Source: Poriferisodalis sp965208895 (GTDB lineage Bacteria > Actinomycetota > Acidimicrobiia > Acidimicrobiales > Poriferisodalaceae). From it: a stretch of 64,000 nucleotides of DNA. The DNA is taken from positions 3,534,001-3,598,000 of the forward strand of contig NZ_OZ242363.1 in NCBI RefSeq assembly GCF_965208895.1, read 5' to 3'. Positions 7,529 through 15,540 of the stretch are shown in pieces. The position numbers and the translations under genes were made by a program. Every line of letters starts with the position of its first letter. Positions within the stretch are counted from its first letter, which is position 1. The notes under the pieces are model-generated. The model did no database searches and was not told the DNA's origin. It saw only the letters and a program-made list of their open reading frames with translations.

Positions 7529-8779
7529 ATGGATCCCACCTACACCGAAGAGGCCGAGGACTACCGCGAGAAGATCGAGGCGTTCCTCGCCGAGCACCTG
7601 CCGGCCAACTGGGGCGGCATGGGATCTCTCGACGAAGACGCCCGCGACCAGTTCGTGACCGAATGGCGAGCCCTGCTGTCGGAGAATCAGCTGCTGGCCG
7701 TGTCGTGGCCGGTCGAATACGGCGGCGCCGGGCTCAGCGAAGTCGAGCGCATCGTCATGGCCGAGGAGTTCGCGAAGGCAGGCGTTCCGGTCGGCGGCGA
7801 CAACGACGGCTTCAGCATCACGATGGTCGGCAACGCCATCATCGAGTGCGGCACCGAGGAGCAGAAGCGCCACTTCCTGCCCAAGATCATCTCGGGCGAG
7901 CACCGCTGGTGCCAGGGCTACAGCGAGCCCGACAGCGGCTCGGATCTCGCCAACTTGGGCACCCGTGCCGTCCTCGACGGCGACGAGTGGGTGATCAACG
8001 GCCAGAAGATCTGGACGTCCAGCGGCCACACTGCCAACTGGATTTTCGTGCTGTGCCGCACCAACCCCGGCGAGGCCAAGCACCGCGGCATCTCATTCCT
8101 GCTGGTTCCCGTCGATCAGCCCGGCGTCGAGATGCGCCCGATCATCAATATCAACAATCGCCACGACTTCAATGAAGTGTTCTTCACCGATGCCAAGACG
8201 GCCAAGGAGAACGTGGTCGGCGATGTGAACGACGGCTGGCGGGTGGCGAATGTGCTGCTCGGCTTCGAGCGTGGCCACGGTGCCACCACCGACGCACTCC
8301 GCTTCCGCGACGAGCTCAACCGCATCACCGCCGTCGCTGTCGAGCGAGGCGCCACCGCCGATCCGCTCGTGCGTCAGGACCTCGCCCGGGCGCACGCCAA
8401 GGTCGAGATCATGAAGTGGATGGGCCAGCGCAACGTGACCAACGTGCTGGCCGGCGAACCCCCCGGTCCGGAGTCGTCGTTGCACAAGCTGCTGTGGAGC
8501 GAGTACCACCACTGGATCACCGAGTTCTCGATGGACCTGCTGGGCATGGAGGCGACGGCGCCCAGCGGCCATCCTTCCGTGAATGGCATCAACACCGACG
8601 CGGTGGGGGCGGAGTTCTCCTCGCTGTCGTGGGTGCAGACGTTCATGGGCGCGCGGCCCGGGACGATCTATGCGGGCACCTCGGAGGTGCAGCGCAACAT
8701 TGTCGGCGACCGGGTGCTCGGGCTGCCGCGCGAGCCACGCGCCGACGGCGGTCCGTGGAACGAGATCGGCAAGAACTGA
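7529..8779 (+). CDS. Acyl-CoA dehydrogenase
   Basis: A 416-residue FAD enzyme that makes an alpha-beta double bond in an acyl-CoA. Visible landmarks are the FAD/substrate loop GYSEPDSGSDLANLGTRA (about residue 130), QKIWTSSGHTANW, and the C-terminal PGTIYAGTSEVQRNIVGDRVLGLPR with the family's TSEVQRN FAD/CoA contact. The ATG at 7529 has GGGGAG seven bases upstream. It lies 103 bases after the carboxyltransferase gene and may be co-transcribed with it. Directly after its stop codon comes a copy of the dispersed intergenic element. Chain specificity cannot be read from sequence. Confidence 0.9.
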   Translation: MDPTYTEEAEDYREKIEAFLAEHLPANWGGMGSLDEDARDQFVTEWRALLSENQLLAVSWPVEYGGAGLSEVERIVMAEEFAKAGVPVGGDNDGFSITMVGNAIIECGTEEQKRHFLPKIISGEHRWCQGYSEPDSGSDLANLGTRAVLDGDEWVINGQKIWTSSGHTANWIFVLCRTNPGEAKHRGISFLLVPVDQPGVEMRPIININNRHDFNEVFFTDAKTAKENVVGDVNDGWRVANVLLGFERGHGATTDALRFRDELNRITAVAVERGATADPLVRQDLARAHAKVEIMKWMGQRNVTNVLAGEPPGPESSLHKLLWSEYHHWITEFSMDLLGMEATAPSGHPSVNGINTDAVGAEFSSLSWVQTFMGARPGTIYAGTSEVQRNIVGDRVLGLPREPRADGGPWNEIGKN

Positions 8780-8885
8780 GGCTGAGCCGGCAGGCGAAGC
8801 CGTGGCCCGAGCGGCCCGTGAGCCCAATCGCATGAGCACGGGGAACAAGAGCGGAGAACAATGGGTTCGGCAGCGAGAAGGTTTG
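8778..8885 (+). repeat. Dispersed intergenic element, copy 1
   Basis: Begins GAGGCTGAGCCGGCAGGCGA at the stop codon of the acyl-CoA dehydrogenase gene and contains the core GGCCCGAGCGGCCCGTGAGC and the distal block GGGAACAAGAGCGGAGAACA. It aligns over about 105 bp with the copies at 44329 (same strand), 50112 and 51298 (opposite strand). It can be read as a short peptide, GNKSGEQWVRQREG, in the same frame as the other copies; whether this is translated is unknown. Confidence 0.75.
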
Positions 8886-8974
8886 ACAGGCTGAGCTAGC
8901 GCCGATGGGTCAGAATTTGACCTGCACGAGCGAGGCGCGCACGCGCACACACCTACGACTGAAGGGGTCTGGGC

Positions 8975-9745
8975 ATGGAACTGCGACTGGATGGCAAGAC
9001 TGCGCTGGTGACCGGCGGCTCGGCCGGCATCGGCAAGGGCATTGCGAAGGCGTTCGCCGATGCGGGCGCGAACGTGATGATCACGAGCCGCAAGGCCGAC
9101 AAGTGCGAGGCCGCCGTTGCCGACATCGGCGGCGAGTGCGACTTCATCGCTGCGCACATCGGCCATCTCGACCAGGCCGAGCGGGTGCTGGGCGGGACCA
9201 TCGAGCGCTACGGCTCGCTGGACATCCTGGTGAACAACGCGGCAACCAACCCGTGGGCTGGCCCCATGATCGACTGCGACGTGCCGCGGCTCGACAAGAC
9301 CTACGAGGTGAACCTGCGAGCGCCGCTGCAGTGGACCCAGACGGCGTGGCAGATGTGGATGGCCGAGCACGGCGGCTCTGTCATCAACATCGCCTCGGTG
9401 GGCGGCCATCACACCTCTGAGGCGCTCGGCGTGTACTGCATGTTCAAAGACGCGCTCATGCACATGACCCGCCAGCTCGCGGCCGAGCTGGGGCCGAAGG
9501 TTCGCGTCAATTGCATCGCTCCGGGGCTGATCCGCACCGACTTTGCGCGGGTGCTCTGGGATGGGCCGCGCGGCAAGATGATCGCCGACCAGCTGCCGAT
9601 GAAGCGTCTCGGCGAGCCGTCTGACATCGGCGAGGCAGCACTGTTCCTGTCGGCGGCCGCGACCTGGCTGACCGGCCACGTCATGGACATCGACGGCGGC
9701 GAATGCGTCAAGATCGCCGGAGAGCTGCCGCTCGAAGACGGCTGA
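8975..9745 (+). CDS. Short-chain dehydrogenase/reductase (SDR), classical type
   Basis: A 256-residue classical SDR. TGGSAGIGKGIAKAF (residues 13-27) binds NAD(P), NNAAT marks the fourth strand, INIASVGG carries the catalytic serine region, and YCMFK is an intact YxxxK; it ends with the expected GHVMDIDGGE. The start MELRLDGKTALVTGG is nearly the same as that of the SDR at 2877-3662, but here the active site is complete. It likely reduces or oxidises a hydroxyacyl or ketoacyl intermediate. It lies between the acyl-CoA dehydrogenase and a convergent hydrolase gene. Confidence 0.88.
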   Translation: MELRLDGKTALVTGGSAGIGKGIAKAFADAGANVMITSRKADKCEAAVADIGGECDFIAAHIGHLDQAERVLGGTIERYGSLDILVNNAATNPWAGPMIDCDVPRLDKTYEVNLRAPLQWTQTAWQMWMAEHGGSVINIASVGGHHTSEALGVYCMFKDALMHMTRQLAAELGPKVRVNCIAPGLIRTDFARVLWDGPRGKMIADQLPMKRLGEPSDIGEAALFLSAAATWLTGHVMDIDGGECVKIAGELPLEDG

Positions 9746-9825
9746 GCCGGCCTGCCTTGACCCAGCCTCAGGCCGCCAGTCAGATGCCGTCCACGACTTT
9801 GCCGATGCTCGGCTCAGCTTGGGCC

Positions 9826-10629
9826 TCATCTGGTTCCGGCGAATCCAGGCAGGGTTGTCAGCCAGTCGGCGACGGCTCGGGGGTTTTCGGTCATGGCGTT
9901 GTGGCCGAGCCCGACGAAGACGTGAGGCGCTGTGACTGCTGCTGCGTGAGGATTGGTTGCTGCGGCTGAGGACAGATCCATGTGATGCGCTGGCGCCACC
10001 AGCGGATCGTGTTCGCCGAGCGCCATCACGACGGCGCATTTCGCCGCGGGCAGCAATGCAGCAAGGTCGGGCGGGCCGACTCCCACGGTGGCCGGGTCCT
10101 GAGCGGTGCGCCAGGGCAGTTCCTGGCCCGAGTCGCTGGCCACGCCGGCGTCGATGGCCGCCTCCAGGCGCGGATCGTCGGCCGGGATGACGCCGAACAG
10201 GCCCGACAGCTTCAAGAACCACTCAGCGGCTGCTTGGCGGTCATCGAATCTTCGCGGCGGCCGGGCAGCGAGACCGTCGATGCGAGCCAGCTCTTCGTCG
10301 GACCAGCGGATCTTGACGCCGATCGCGGCGACCGACGCCGGGACCGGACCGAACCAGCCTGACGCCAGTGCGAGCGCAACGGCGCCACCCATGGAGTGCC
10401 CGGCAACGGCGTAGGGCGCCCCGTTGTAGTCACGGTGCAGCACCTCTGCGACGTCGGCAGCCATGGCCCCGAACGAGTAGTGGCCGGTCCACGGGGCTCG
10501 CCCGTGCCCTCGGAAGTCTGGCGCCAGCACTGAAATGCCCCGAGCGCTGAGCAGCTCGGCCACGACGTCCCACACATGGCGATTGGCGCCGAGGCCGTGC
10601 AGCAGGACCACGACAGGCGGTTCAGTCAT
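9826..10629 (-). CDS. Alpha/beta-fold hydrolase
   Basis: A 267-residue alpha/beta hydrolase. HGLGANRHVW (residues 11-20) gives the oxyanion loop, GHSMGG (about residue 77) the nucleophile serine, GEHDPLV the acid and GLGHNAM the histidine, so the catalytic triad is complete. It probably cleaves an ester, lactone or C-C bond of a catabolic intermediate. It is transcribed in the same direction as the upstream crotonase, with 69 bases between them, so the two may form an operon. Substrate unknown. Confidence 0.85.
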   Translation of the reverse strand: MTEPPVVVLLHGLGANRHVWDVVAELLSARGISVLAPDFRGHGRAPWTGHYSFGAMAADVAEVLHRDYNGAPYAVAGHSMGGAVALALASGWFGPVPASVAAIGVKIRWSDEELARIDGLAARPPRRFDDRQAAAEWFLKLSGLFGVIPADDPRLEAAIDAGVASDSGQELPWRTAQDPATVGVGPPDLAALLPAAKCAVVMALGEHDPLVAPAHHMDLSSAAATNPHAAAVTAPHVFVGLGHNAMTENPRAVADWLTTLPGFAGTR

Positions 10630-10698
10630 CGGTGCACCTCCGGTCCGGCCGGCGCTGCGGGCGGCCGCTGCGGGCAGTGCCGTGCCGGCCCCGGGCGC

Positions 10699-11664
10699 TC
10701 ATCGGGGCCGCTCCCCGTAGTCGCTGTGGGGTGCGTCGCGCTCGGCGATGACTTGGCGGAAGCCTTTCGTCTCGAAGTCCTCCACCCAGCGGTAGGCCTC
10801 CTCGGTGTGCCGGGTGACGCCGTCAAAGAATGTGCCGAGCAGCTGGCTCGTGCGCAGGCCCATGTTCTCGAATGCCTGGTTGACGAGCAGCTTGTTGAGA
10901 GCGAGCTGGTTTGCTGGGATGTGCGCGAGCCGGCGGGCAAACGCTGCCACCTGATCGCTGAGTTCGTCGGGCGGGTGTACGTAGGCGACCAGTCCGATGC
11001 GATGGGCGGTATCGGCATCGATGGCGTCACCCGACAGCAGGAACTGCTTGGCGTGCTCGAGGCCCAGCCGGTACACCCACATCATCGTCGTGGGCGTGCC
11101 GTATATGCGGGACGGGGCGTAGCCGATGTGCGCGTCAGAGGCCATGAACAGCAGGTCGCAGCACAAGACCATGTCGGTGGCACCGCCGATTGCCCAGCCG
11201 TGAATCTGCCCGAGCACGGGCTTGGGGCACTCCCAGATCTTCATGAACCGCTTCACGTTGTGGCCCATGAACTGCCAGTCGCGCACCGGGTCCCACGCGC
11301 CTTCACGGGGCTTGGGGCCGGGCGCGCTGTAGGGGCTGCCCCACGAGTCGTACAGGTCCTGCGAGCTGCCTGTGGCATTGCCGTGGCTGCCGCCACGGGT
11401 GGTGCCCCCGCCGGGGTTGAGGTCGTAGCCGGCGGTGAGCGTGGGACCGTTGCCGCGGAGCACGATCGAGCGAACCTGCCTCGATGCTGTCGCCCGATCG
11501 ATGCCGTCTGCAACGCCGGCGATGACGCTCTCGGTCAGCGTGTTCATGCGCTCGGGCCGATTCAGCGTGATGAACGCCACCGTGTCGATCTCGTCGTACA
11601 GCACCACCGGCTCTGGCTCGTTGGTGCCCCCGGCGCCCCCAGCCGCTCCCGTGTCGGAATTCAT
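10699..11664 (-). CDS. Enoyl-CoA hydratase/isomerase (crotonase) family protein
   Basis: A 321-residue crotonase. The acyl-CoA oxyanion regions are ITLNRPERMNTL...RGNGPTLTAGYDL near residues 32-82 and IHGWAIGGATDMVLCCDLLF near 152-171. A Gly/Ser-rich insertion (about residues 83-125) follows the first region and makes the protein longer than a standard 260-residue hydratase. The usual pair of glutamates of hydratases is not obvious, so it may be an isomerase, hydrolase or another crotonase. It is upstream of and possibly co-transcribed with the alpha/beta hydrolase. Confidence 0.82.
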   Translation of the reverse strand: MNSDTGAAGGAGGTNEPEPVVLYDEIDTVAFITLNRPERMNTLTESVIAGVADGIDRATASRQVRSIVLRGNGPTLTAGYDLNPGGGTTRGGSHGNATGSSQDLYDSWGSPYSAPGPKPREGAWDPVRDWQFMGHNVKRFMKIWECPKPVLGQIHGWAIGGATDMVLCCDLLFMASDAHIGYAPSRIYGTPTTMMWVYRLGLEHAKQFLLSGDAIDADTAHRIGLVAYVHPPDELSDQVAAFARRLAHIPANQLALNKLLVNQAFENMGLRTSQLLGTFFDGVTRHTEEAYRWVEDFETKGFRQVIAERDAPHSDYGERPR

Positions 11665-11698
11665 CGCGCGGACGCTAGCTGCGCACGTGCTCCACCTA

Positions 11699-11742
11699 CT
11701 CCAGCGGGGTGCGTCGGATGCTGCCTGAGTTCGGTCTGGCGG
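11699..11742 (+). repeat. Short dispersed repeat, copy A
   Basis: TACTCCAGCG...CCTGAGTTCGGTC here is matched at 36757-36800. Mismatches fall mostly two or three bases apart, as in protein-coding DNA, and both read YSS....LPEFG. Both copies stand beside toxin-antitoxin-like genes and they lie in the same orientation, bracketing most of the accessory island. Confidence 0.35.
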
Positions 11743-11906
11743 CGCCAGATTCCTCGCCGATCTTCCCGCCTTCCTGGACGCCTCGGCTCGACCAGAAATG
11801 GCGCGGCTCGCTCGTGTGTGCGTCTCTATTCCGCCCTGCTGCCGAACTCAGTATGATTGCGATGCAATCACCCGCGAGAGCTGCACAAGAACTTGGGGTT
11901 GGACCA

Positions 11907-12149
11907 TTGGCGAGCATCACGATTCGGAACCTCGACGAGCGAGTCAAGACCGGACTGCGCGTGCGAGCGGCGGTGCACGGCTGCTCGATGGAGGAGGAAG
12001 TCCGGCGGATTCTCCGCGTCGCGGTGGAGGATGACGCCGCGCCGGCGGATCTCGTCGCGTCGATTCGGGCACGTGTCGAGCCGTTCGGTGGCGTGGAGCT
12101 GACGTTGCCATCACGTGAGCCGGTGCGCGAACCTCCCCGGCTCGGCTAG
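11907..12149 (+). CDS. FitA/VapB-type ribbon-helix-helix antitoxin
   Basis: About 80 residues; MASITIRNLDERVKTGLRVR is the ribbon-helix-helix DNA-binding start of FitA-like antitoxins and SMEEEVRRILRVAVE the second helix. The C-terminal tail would wrap the toxin. I choose the TTG at 11907, which gives exactly the family's usual N-terminus; ATGs at 11853 and 11862 are in frame and possible. The toxin gene starts 5 bases after its stop. Such pairs are usually autorepressed by the complex binding the promoter. Confidence 0.8.
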   Translation: MASITIRNLDERVKTGLRVRAAVHGCSMEEEVRRILRVAVEDDAAPADLVASIRARVEPFGGVELTLPSREPVREPPRLG

Positions 12150-12154
12150 GCGGC

Positions 12155-12577
12155 ATGTTCGTCCTGGACACCAACGTCGTCTCAGAGCTGATTCGCCCCA
12201 CGCCAGAACCGTCGGTGACAGCCTGGGTGGCAGGCCAAGCGGCGTCTTCGCTGTTCCTGACCGCCGTGAACGAGGCGGAGCTTCGTTTCGGTGTCGCCAT
12301 CATGACGACGGGTGCGCGCCGCGAAGCAGTGAGCGCGGCGATAGACGCGCTGCTGCGAGAGGACTTCGCTGGTCGGATTCTTCCCTTCGACAGCGACGCT
12401 GCAGTTGCCTACGCCACGCTTGCTGCGAGACGTCGGGCCGCTGGTCGTCCCGTCGCCCAGGCAGACGCCCAGATCGCTGCGATCGCGGCAGTCAACGCCA
12501 TGGCTGTCGTCACGCGGAACACAGCCGACTTCGTGGAAACGGGCGTCGACATCGTGAATCCTTGGCCAGCTGGCTAA
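12155..12577 (+). CDS. PIN-domain ribonuclease toxin (FitB/VapC type)
   Basis: A 140-residue PIN nuclease. The acidic metal-binding residues are all present: MFVLDTNVVSE (Asp5), NEAELRFG, the QADAQIAAIA aspartate and NTADF near the C-terminus. Members cut RNA, commonly tRNA, when freed from antitoxin. It forms a normal two-gene cassette with the FitA-like protein just upstream. Confidence 0.85.
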   Translation: MFVLDTNVVSELIRPTPEPSVTAWVAGQAASSLFLTAVNEAELRFGVAIMTTGARREAVSAAIDALLREDFAGRILPFDSDAAVAYATLAARRRAAGRPVAQADAQIAAIAAVNAMAVVTRNTADFVETGVDIVNPWPAG

Positions 12578-12589
12578 GACGGTCCCGGT

Positions 12590-12652
12590 GACGCGCCGAG
12601 CGTGTCGATGCGCTTCTGCACCATCTCGGTCCGTTCGATCTCGTCAATTGCC
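12590..12652 (-). pseudogene. Fragment of the small coiled-coil membrane protein gene at 14042-14308
   Basis: On the minus strand 12652 to 12590 reads MAIDEIERTEMVQKRIDTLG, almost identical to the first 20 residues of the intact gene at 14042-14308, then diverges. It is a 5' fragment only, lying just past the 3' end of the first molybdopterin oxidoreductase copy, and shows that this stretch has been duplicated and rearranged. Confidence 0.65.
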
Positions 12653-12698
12653 ATGGTGTACCGATCCTCAGTATCCGCCATTCATTGAGTGACGCCTG

Positions 12699-13694
12699 TC
12701 ATTCCGCCGGGAAGGGGAGCTGGAGCCACCATGGACGGTTGACGGCTTGGATGCTGCTCACCCACTTGACCCACCAGAAGCCCCGCCGGCCAGGTGCCAC
12801 CAACCGCACCGGGGCACCGTGACCGCGGCGCAACGGTTCGCCGCCGTAGCCGACGGCCAAGTACAGGTTGGCCGCGTCGCGAGCGGGGAACAGGCGGCTG
12901 TAGCCGGTCAGTGATGTGACTTCCAGCGTGGGCTCATCTGACGGTGGCAGCAGTTCGGCCAGCGGTACTGCGTCCCACGCCTGTCGGCTCCACCACCCGC
13001 CGGTGCAGTCGAGGTCGGCCGTCACCGGCGCGGCTCGGTCACGCAGGCTCTCGATCGCCACCGGTTCGCCTGCAACCGTCAGCTCCCAGTCCGACGCGAC
13101 CACCCGGGGCGATGAATCGTTGAGCCACATGGTCGTCGGCATCTCAGCGGGCTTGAACGAAGCGACCTCGTGTGAGCCGGTGAAGCGCCGGTTATCGCCT
13201 ACCGCGAACTGCTGGATCCAGTAGGCAGCGCCTGCGGCTGCCAATGCAATGCCTCCGCCGACGAACGCCCTGCGGTCGAGGTCGGCGACGGTGGGGCGAC
13301 CCGGTCGGCTGACGATGTGCCACACCAGCAGCGGAGCCACGAACGCGACCAGCAGAACGTGGGTCCACAGCGCCGACCAGTAGCCCACCCCGTGCCACAG
13401 CCCGGTCGCGTGCAGCACGCCGAGGACGACCGTGGCGGTGACCAAAGCGCCGAGCAACATCGACAGCCACCGGGTCGCTCGGCGGCGCTTCAATCCGGTG
13501 CGCACCGAGCCCCGGAGCTTGGCCGGTGCCAGTGCCAGCAGGCTGAGGCCGGCGAGGGCGTGGGCGATCGTCAACCAGCGCCCCCAGTCGGTGCCCACTG
13601 CCCACGATGCCAGCCCGGTCCCCGCGGCCACCGTCGCCGCGATGCCCAGCAGCAGGTCCACGCGCCGAGCAGTGAGCCATGTGCCGATTCTCAA
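12699..13694 (-). CDS. Membrane-anchored molybdopterin-dependent oxidoreductase (sulfite-oxidase-like), copy 1
   Basis: A 331-residue protein. Four hydrophobic helices (about residues 11-34, 40-58, 75-97 and 106-128) form a membrane domain, a fifth follows RRAFVGGG (about 141-162), and the C-terminal half is an oxidoreductase molybdopterin-binding domain. Its DLDCTGGWW has the cysteine (about residue 230) that ligands molybdenum in sulfite-oxidase-fold enzymes. The TTG at 13694 is chosen because it gives exactly the same length and start as the second copy (33213-34208). The catalytic domain would lie outside the membrane; the donor is unknown. A diverged copy lies beyond the CRISPR locus in the same orientation, and a third fragment lies at 35283-35390. 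Confidence 0.75.
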   Translation of the reverse strand: MRIGTWLTARRVDLLLGIAATVAAGTGLASWAVGTDWGRWLTIAHALAGLSLLALAPAKLRGSVRTGLKRRRATRWLSMLLGALVTATVVLGVLHATGLWHGVGYWSALWTHVLLVAFVAPLLVWHIVSRPGRPTVADLDRRAFVGGGIALAAAGAAYWIQQFAVGDNRRFTGSHEVASFKPAEMPTTMWLNDSSPRVVASDWELTVAGEPVAIESLRDRAAPVTADLDCTGGWWSRQAWDAVPLAELLPPSDEPTLEVTSLTGYSRLFPARDAANLYLAVGYGGEPLRRGHGAPVRLVAPGRRGFWWVKWVSSIQAVNRPWWLQLPFPAE

Positions 13695-13722
13695 CTCTGG
13701 GCGAACTGCGGGCACAACGCCA

Positions 13723-13902
13723 TCAGAGCACGTTGTCGTCGAGCGACACACAGGAACCCTGCCGATCGGCTGCGACCTGCTTGGCGAGCGTCGGCTTGCC
13801 GGACTGTCACGCTCCGTGGAGCATCACCGCACGGGAGGTGTCGAGCGCGTTCAGGACGGCCTGACGGGCATGACGTTCGACACATGGCAGATCCGCAGCC
13901 AT
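13723..13902 (-). pseudogene. Decayed N-terminus of an AAA ATPase of the AAA_14/DUF4143 kind
   Basis: Reading leftward from an ATG at 13902: MAADLPCVERHARQAVLNAL, then LDTSRAVMLHGA, a stop, QSGKPTLAKQVAADRQGSC, VSLDDNVL and a second stop. This is the P-loop region GARQSGKTTLAKQ of these ATPases with the arginine codon turned into TGA. The rest of the gene is missing, replaced by the oxidoreductase copy. An intact relative lies at 35387-36559. The remainder of 13695-14041 holds nothing else I recognise. Confidence 0.6.
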
Positions 13903-14041
13903 GCCGACCCCCCACAGCCTCCACTCGAGCCAGCGAAATTTGCCTTCTGCCGACTCGTTGTCGTTCATTCTGCCGTCGGTGAATCAGACACTCTGCCGTG
14001 GATGAAGCGAACAGACGGCCGTCCTTCGCCAAGCCGGCAGT

Positions 14042-14308
14042 TCAGGTGAGCGCTGTGATGGTGAGCGGTACCCAGATCGTCAGCATGAAGCCGGCCATGG
14101 TGACCATGAGCATCCGAGTTTGGCGCGCCAGCGCGGAGTCGACGTAACTGCGCATTCGCGCCTCGGAGGCGGCCAGGTCGTCCTTGGTGGCCAAGAAGTC
14201 GGTGCCGTCGGGGTAGACGCACTTCATGAGGGTGGCGGCCGGTGTTTCGCCGAGTGTGTCGATGAGCTTCTGCACCATCTCGGTCCGTTCGATCTCGTCG
14301 ATTGCCAT
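14042..14308 (-). CDS. Small coiled-coil protein with C-terminal membrane helix (DUF1640-like)
   Basis: From the ATG at 14308 an 88-residue protein: an acidic N-terminal helix (MAIDEIERTEMVQKLIDTLG), then FLATKDDLAASEARMRSYVD, the ATKxDLAxxEARM heptad pattern of bacterial DUF1640-like coiled-coil proteins, and a C-terminal hydrophobic segment (MLMVTMAGFMLTIWVPLTIT) that should anchor it in the membrane. Function of this group is unclear. An upstream ATG at 14341 would add 11 residues. A duplicated 5' fragment lies at 12590-12652. Confidence 0.55.
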   Translation of the reverse strand: MAIDEIERTEMVQKLIDTLGETPAATLMKCVYPDGTDFLATKDDLAASEARMRSYVDSALARQTRMLMVTMAGFMLTIWVPLTITALT

Positions 14309-14497
14309 CGAGTGTTCCTGCGCAGTGTAGATGTGGTCCATGGGCCGCTTCTGACGGCCGCCGAAGGCAGGCAGCACTGAGCGCCGGGGCTACGAACGTA
14401 CGCGAACAAGCGGTACAGCCCAAGCGAATTGCCGCGGTGCGGTCTGGCCAGCAAGTCGCCCGTGCCGGGCCATCGGCTGTTGGTGTACGATTGGTGT

Positions 14498-14914
14498 ATG
14501 GCGAGGACGAACATCGACATCGACGACGAGGCCTGCGGTCGGGTGATGCGTCGATACGGTCTTCGGACCAAGCGCGAGGCGGTGAACCTGGCGCTGCGCA
14601 ACCTCGACATCGAGCCGATGTGCCTCAACGAGACTCACTTGGCACAGGACGCCGGCGAGCACCTCGATCTCGGCGACGAATGCGTCGCCAAGCTGGAGAG
14701 GCTCCAGACCACGGCGAGGATGACCGCGAGCGAGATCATCGGATGGGGCATCGAGATGGTGGAGCGGTGGCACGCCGAGCATTGCCGGGAACGACTCGAC
14801 GCTGTCCTCGCGAGCGGGTTCGTCGGCAGCCTGAATGCGGCCCCGTCCGATCTCGCCCAGAGCCACCGCCGGTACTTGGAGGCTTCGTTCGGCGCACCGG
14901 GCGATGCTGGCTGA
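14498..14914 (+). CDS. Two-domain antitoxin: VapB-type RHH fused to a second CopG-type RHH
   Basis: A 138-residue protein. Residues 1-36 (MARTNIDIDDEACGRVMRRY, then LRTKREAVNLALRNL) are a VapB-type antitoxin DNA-binding domain. Residues about 68-138 look like a second, CopG-like antitoxin: KLERLQTTARMTASEIIGWG, then a tail DLAQSHRRYLEASFGAP of the kind that binds PIN toxins. Normal VapB antitoxins are about 70-85 residues, so this is a fusion of two antitoxin types. The ATG at 14498 is the only good start; the toxin gene overlaps its end by 11 bases. It may serve the neighbouring PIN toxin through the second domain while the first adds another operator contact. Confidence 0.7.
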   Translation: MARTNIDIDDEACGRVMRRYGLRTKREAVNLALRNLDIEPMCLNETHLAQDAGEHLDLGDECVAKLERLQTTARMTASEIIGWGIEMVERWHAEHCRERLDAVLASGFVGSLNAAPSDLAQSHRRYLEASFGAPGDAG

Positions 14915-15326
14915 CACCGGCTACTGGCTCGCCTTGGCCAATCCGCGTGATGATTGGCACCGCGCTGCGGTGGCCGCCACGCGCCAGCTCGCCGAGCCGC
15001 TGGTGGTGACATGGCCGGTCGTCACCGAGACCTGCCACCTCCTCGGTCGTTACGGCGGGACGAACGCGCAGACGGTCTTCCTCGACCTGCTGCGTGACAG
15101 TGTGGAGATCCGTGCGCAGGGCATCGGCCATCTGTCGTCGATCAGCGAATTGATCGCCAAGTACCGGGACCTCCCGATGGATCTCGCCGATGCCTCGTTG
15201 GTCGTCGCAGCGTCCGAGCTGAGAGACGGCCGCATTCTCTCGACCGACGAGCGCGACTTCGGCATCTATCGCTGGGGCACCGCCGAGCCGTTCGACAACC
15301 TGCTCCCAGCATTCAGGAGTCCGTGA
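14904..15326 (+). CDS. PIN-domain ribonuclease toxin (VapC type)
   Basis: A 140-residue PIN protein beginning MLADTGYWLALANPRDDWH, with Asp4 of the active site, VVTETCHLLGRYGG carrying the conserved acidic residue, MDLADASLVVAASEL the third and STDERDF the fourth. It overlaps the two-domain antitoxin gene by 11 bases, so the two are translated together. Expected to cleave a structured RNA when free. Starts at the ATG at 14904, which has no better competitor. Confidence 0.85.
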   Translation: MLADTGYWLALANPRDDWHRAAVAATRQLAEPLVVTWPVVTETCHLLGRYGGTNAQTVFLDLLRDSVEIRAQGIGHLSSISELIAKYRDLPMDLADASLVVAASELRDGRILSTDERDFGIYRWGTAEPFDNLLPAFRSP

Positions 15327-15401
15327 CGTCCGCTCGGGACCGCTTCGACCAGTCCGAGTCCTATGCGGGCCTGTCAGACGCTCCCTTGTCAAGCGGCGAT
15401 T

Positions 15402-15459
15402 GCGAAGGTTGCTTTCGGAGGGGAAGGGCTGCGAGGGTTGCTTTCGGAGGGGAAGGGCG
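15402..15459. repeat. Two tandem 29-bp repeats downstream of the HNH gene
   Basis: 15402-15430 and 15431-15459 match at about 27 of 29 positions, sharing GGTTGCTTTCGGAGGGGAAG. They lie in the 214-bp gap between the convergent PIN toxin and HNH endonuclease genes. No hairpin with a T-tract is evident. Confidence 0.55.
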
Positions 15460-15540
15460 TCGCCTCGCTGCATGCAGTCTGTGATGCCGAACGTCGGCGC
15501 TCGAGCCGGGTGACGGGGACCCGTGACCCCGCCGCGCCGC

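Noticed and set aside
13691..14032. A 113-codon minus-strand frame over the ATPase remnant
   Set aside because: The readable ATPase similarity is in another frame; this one shows no family and no start signal.
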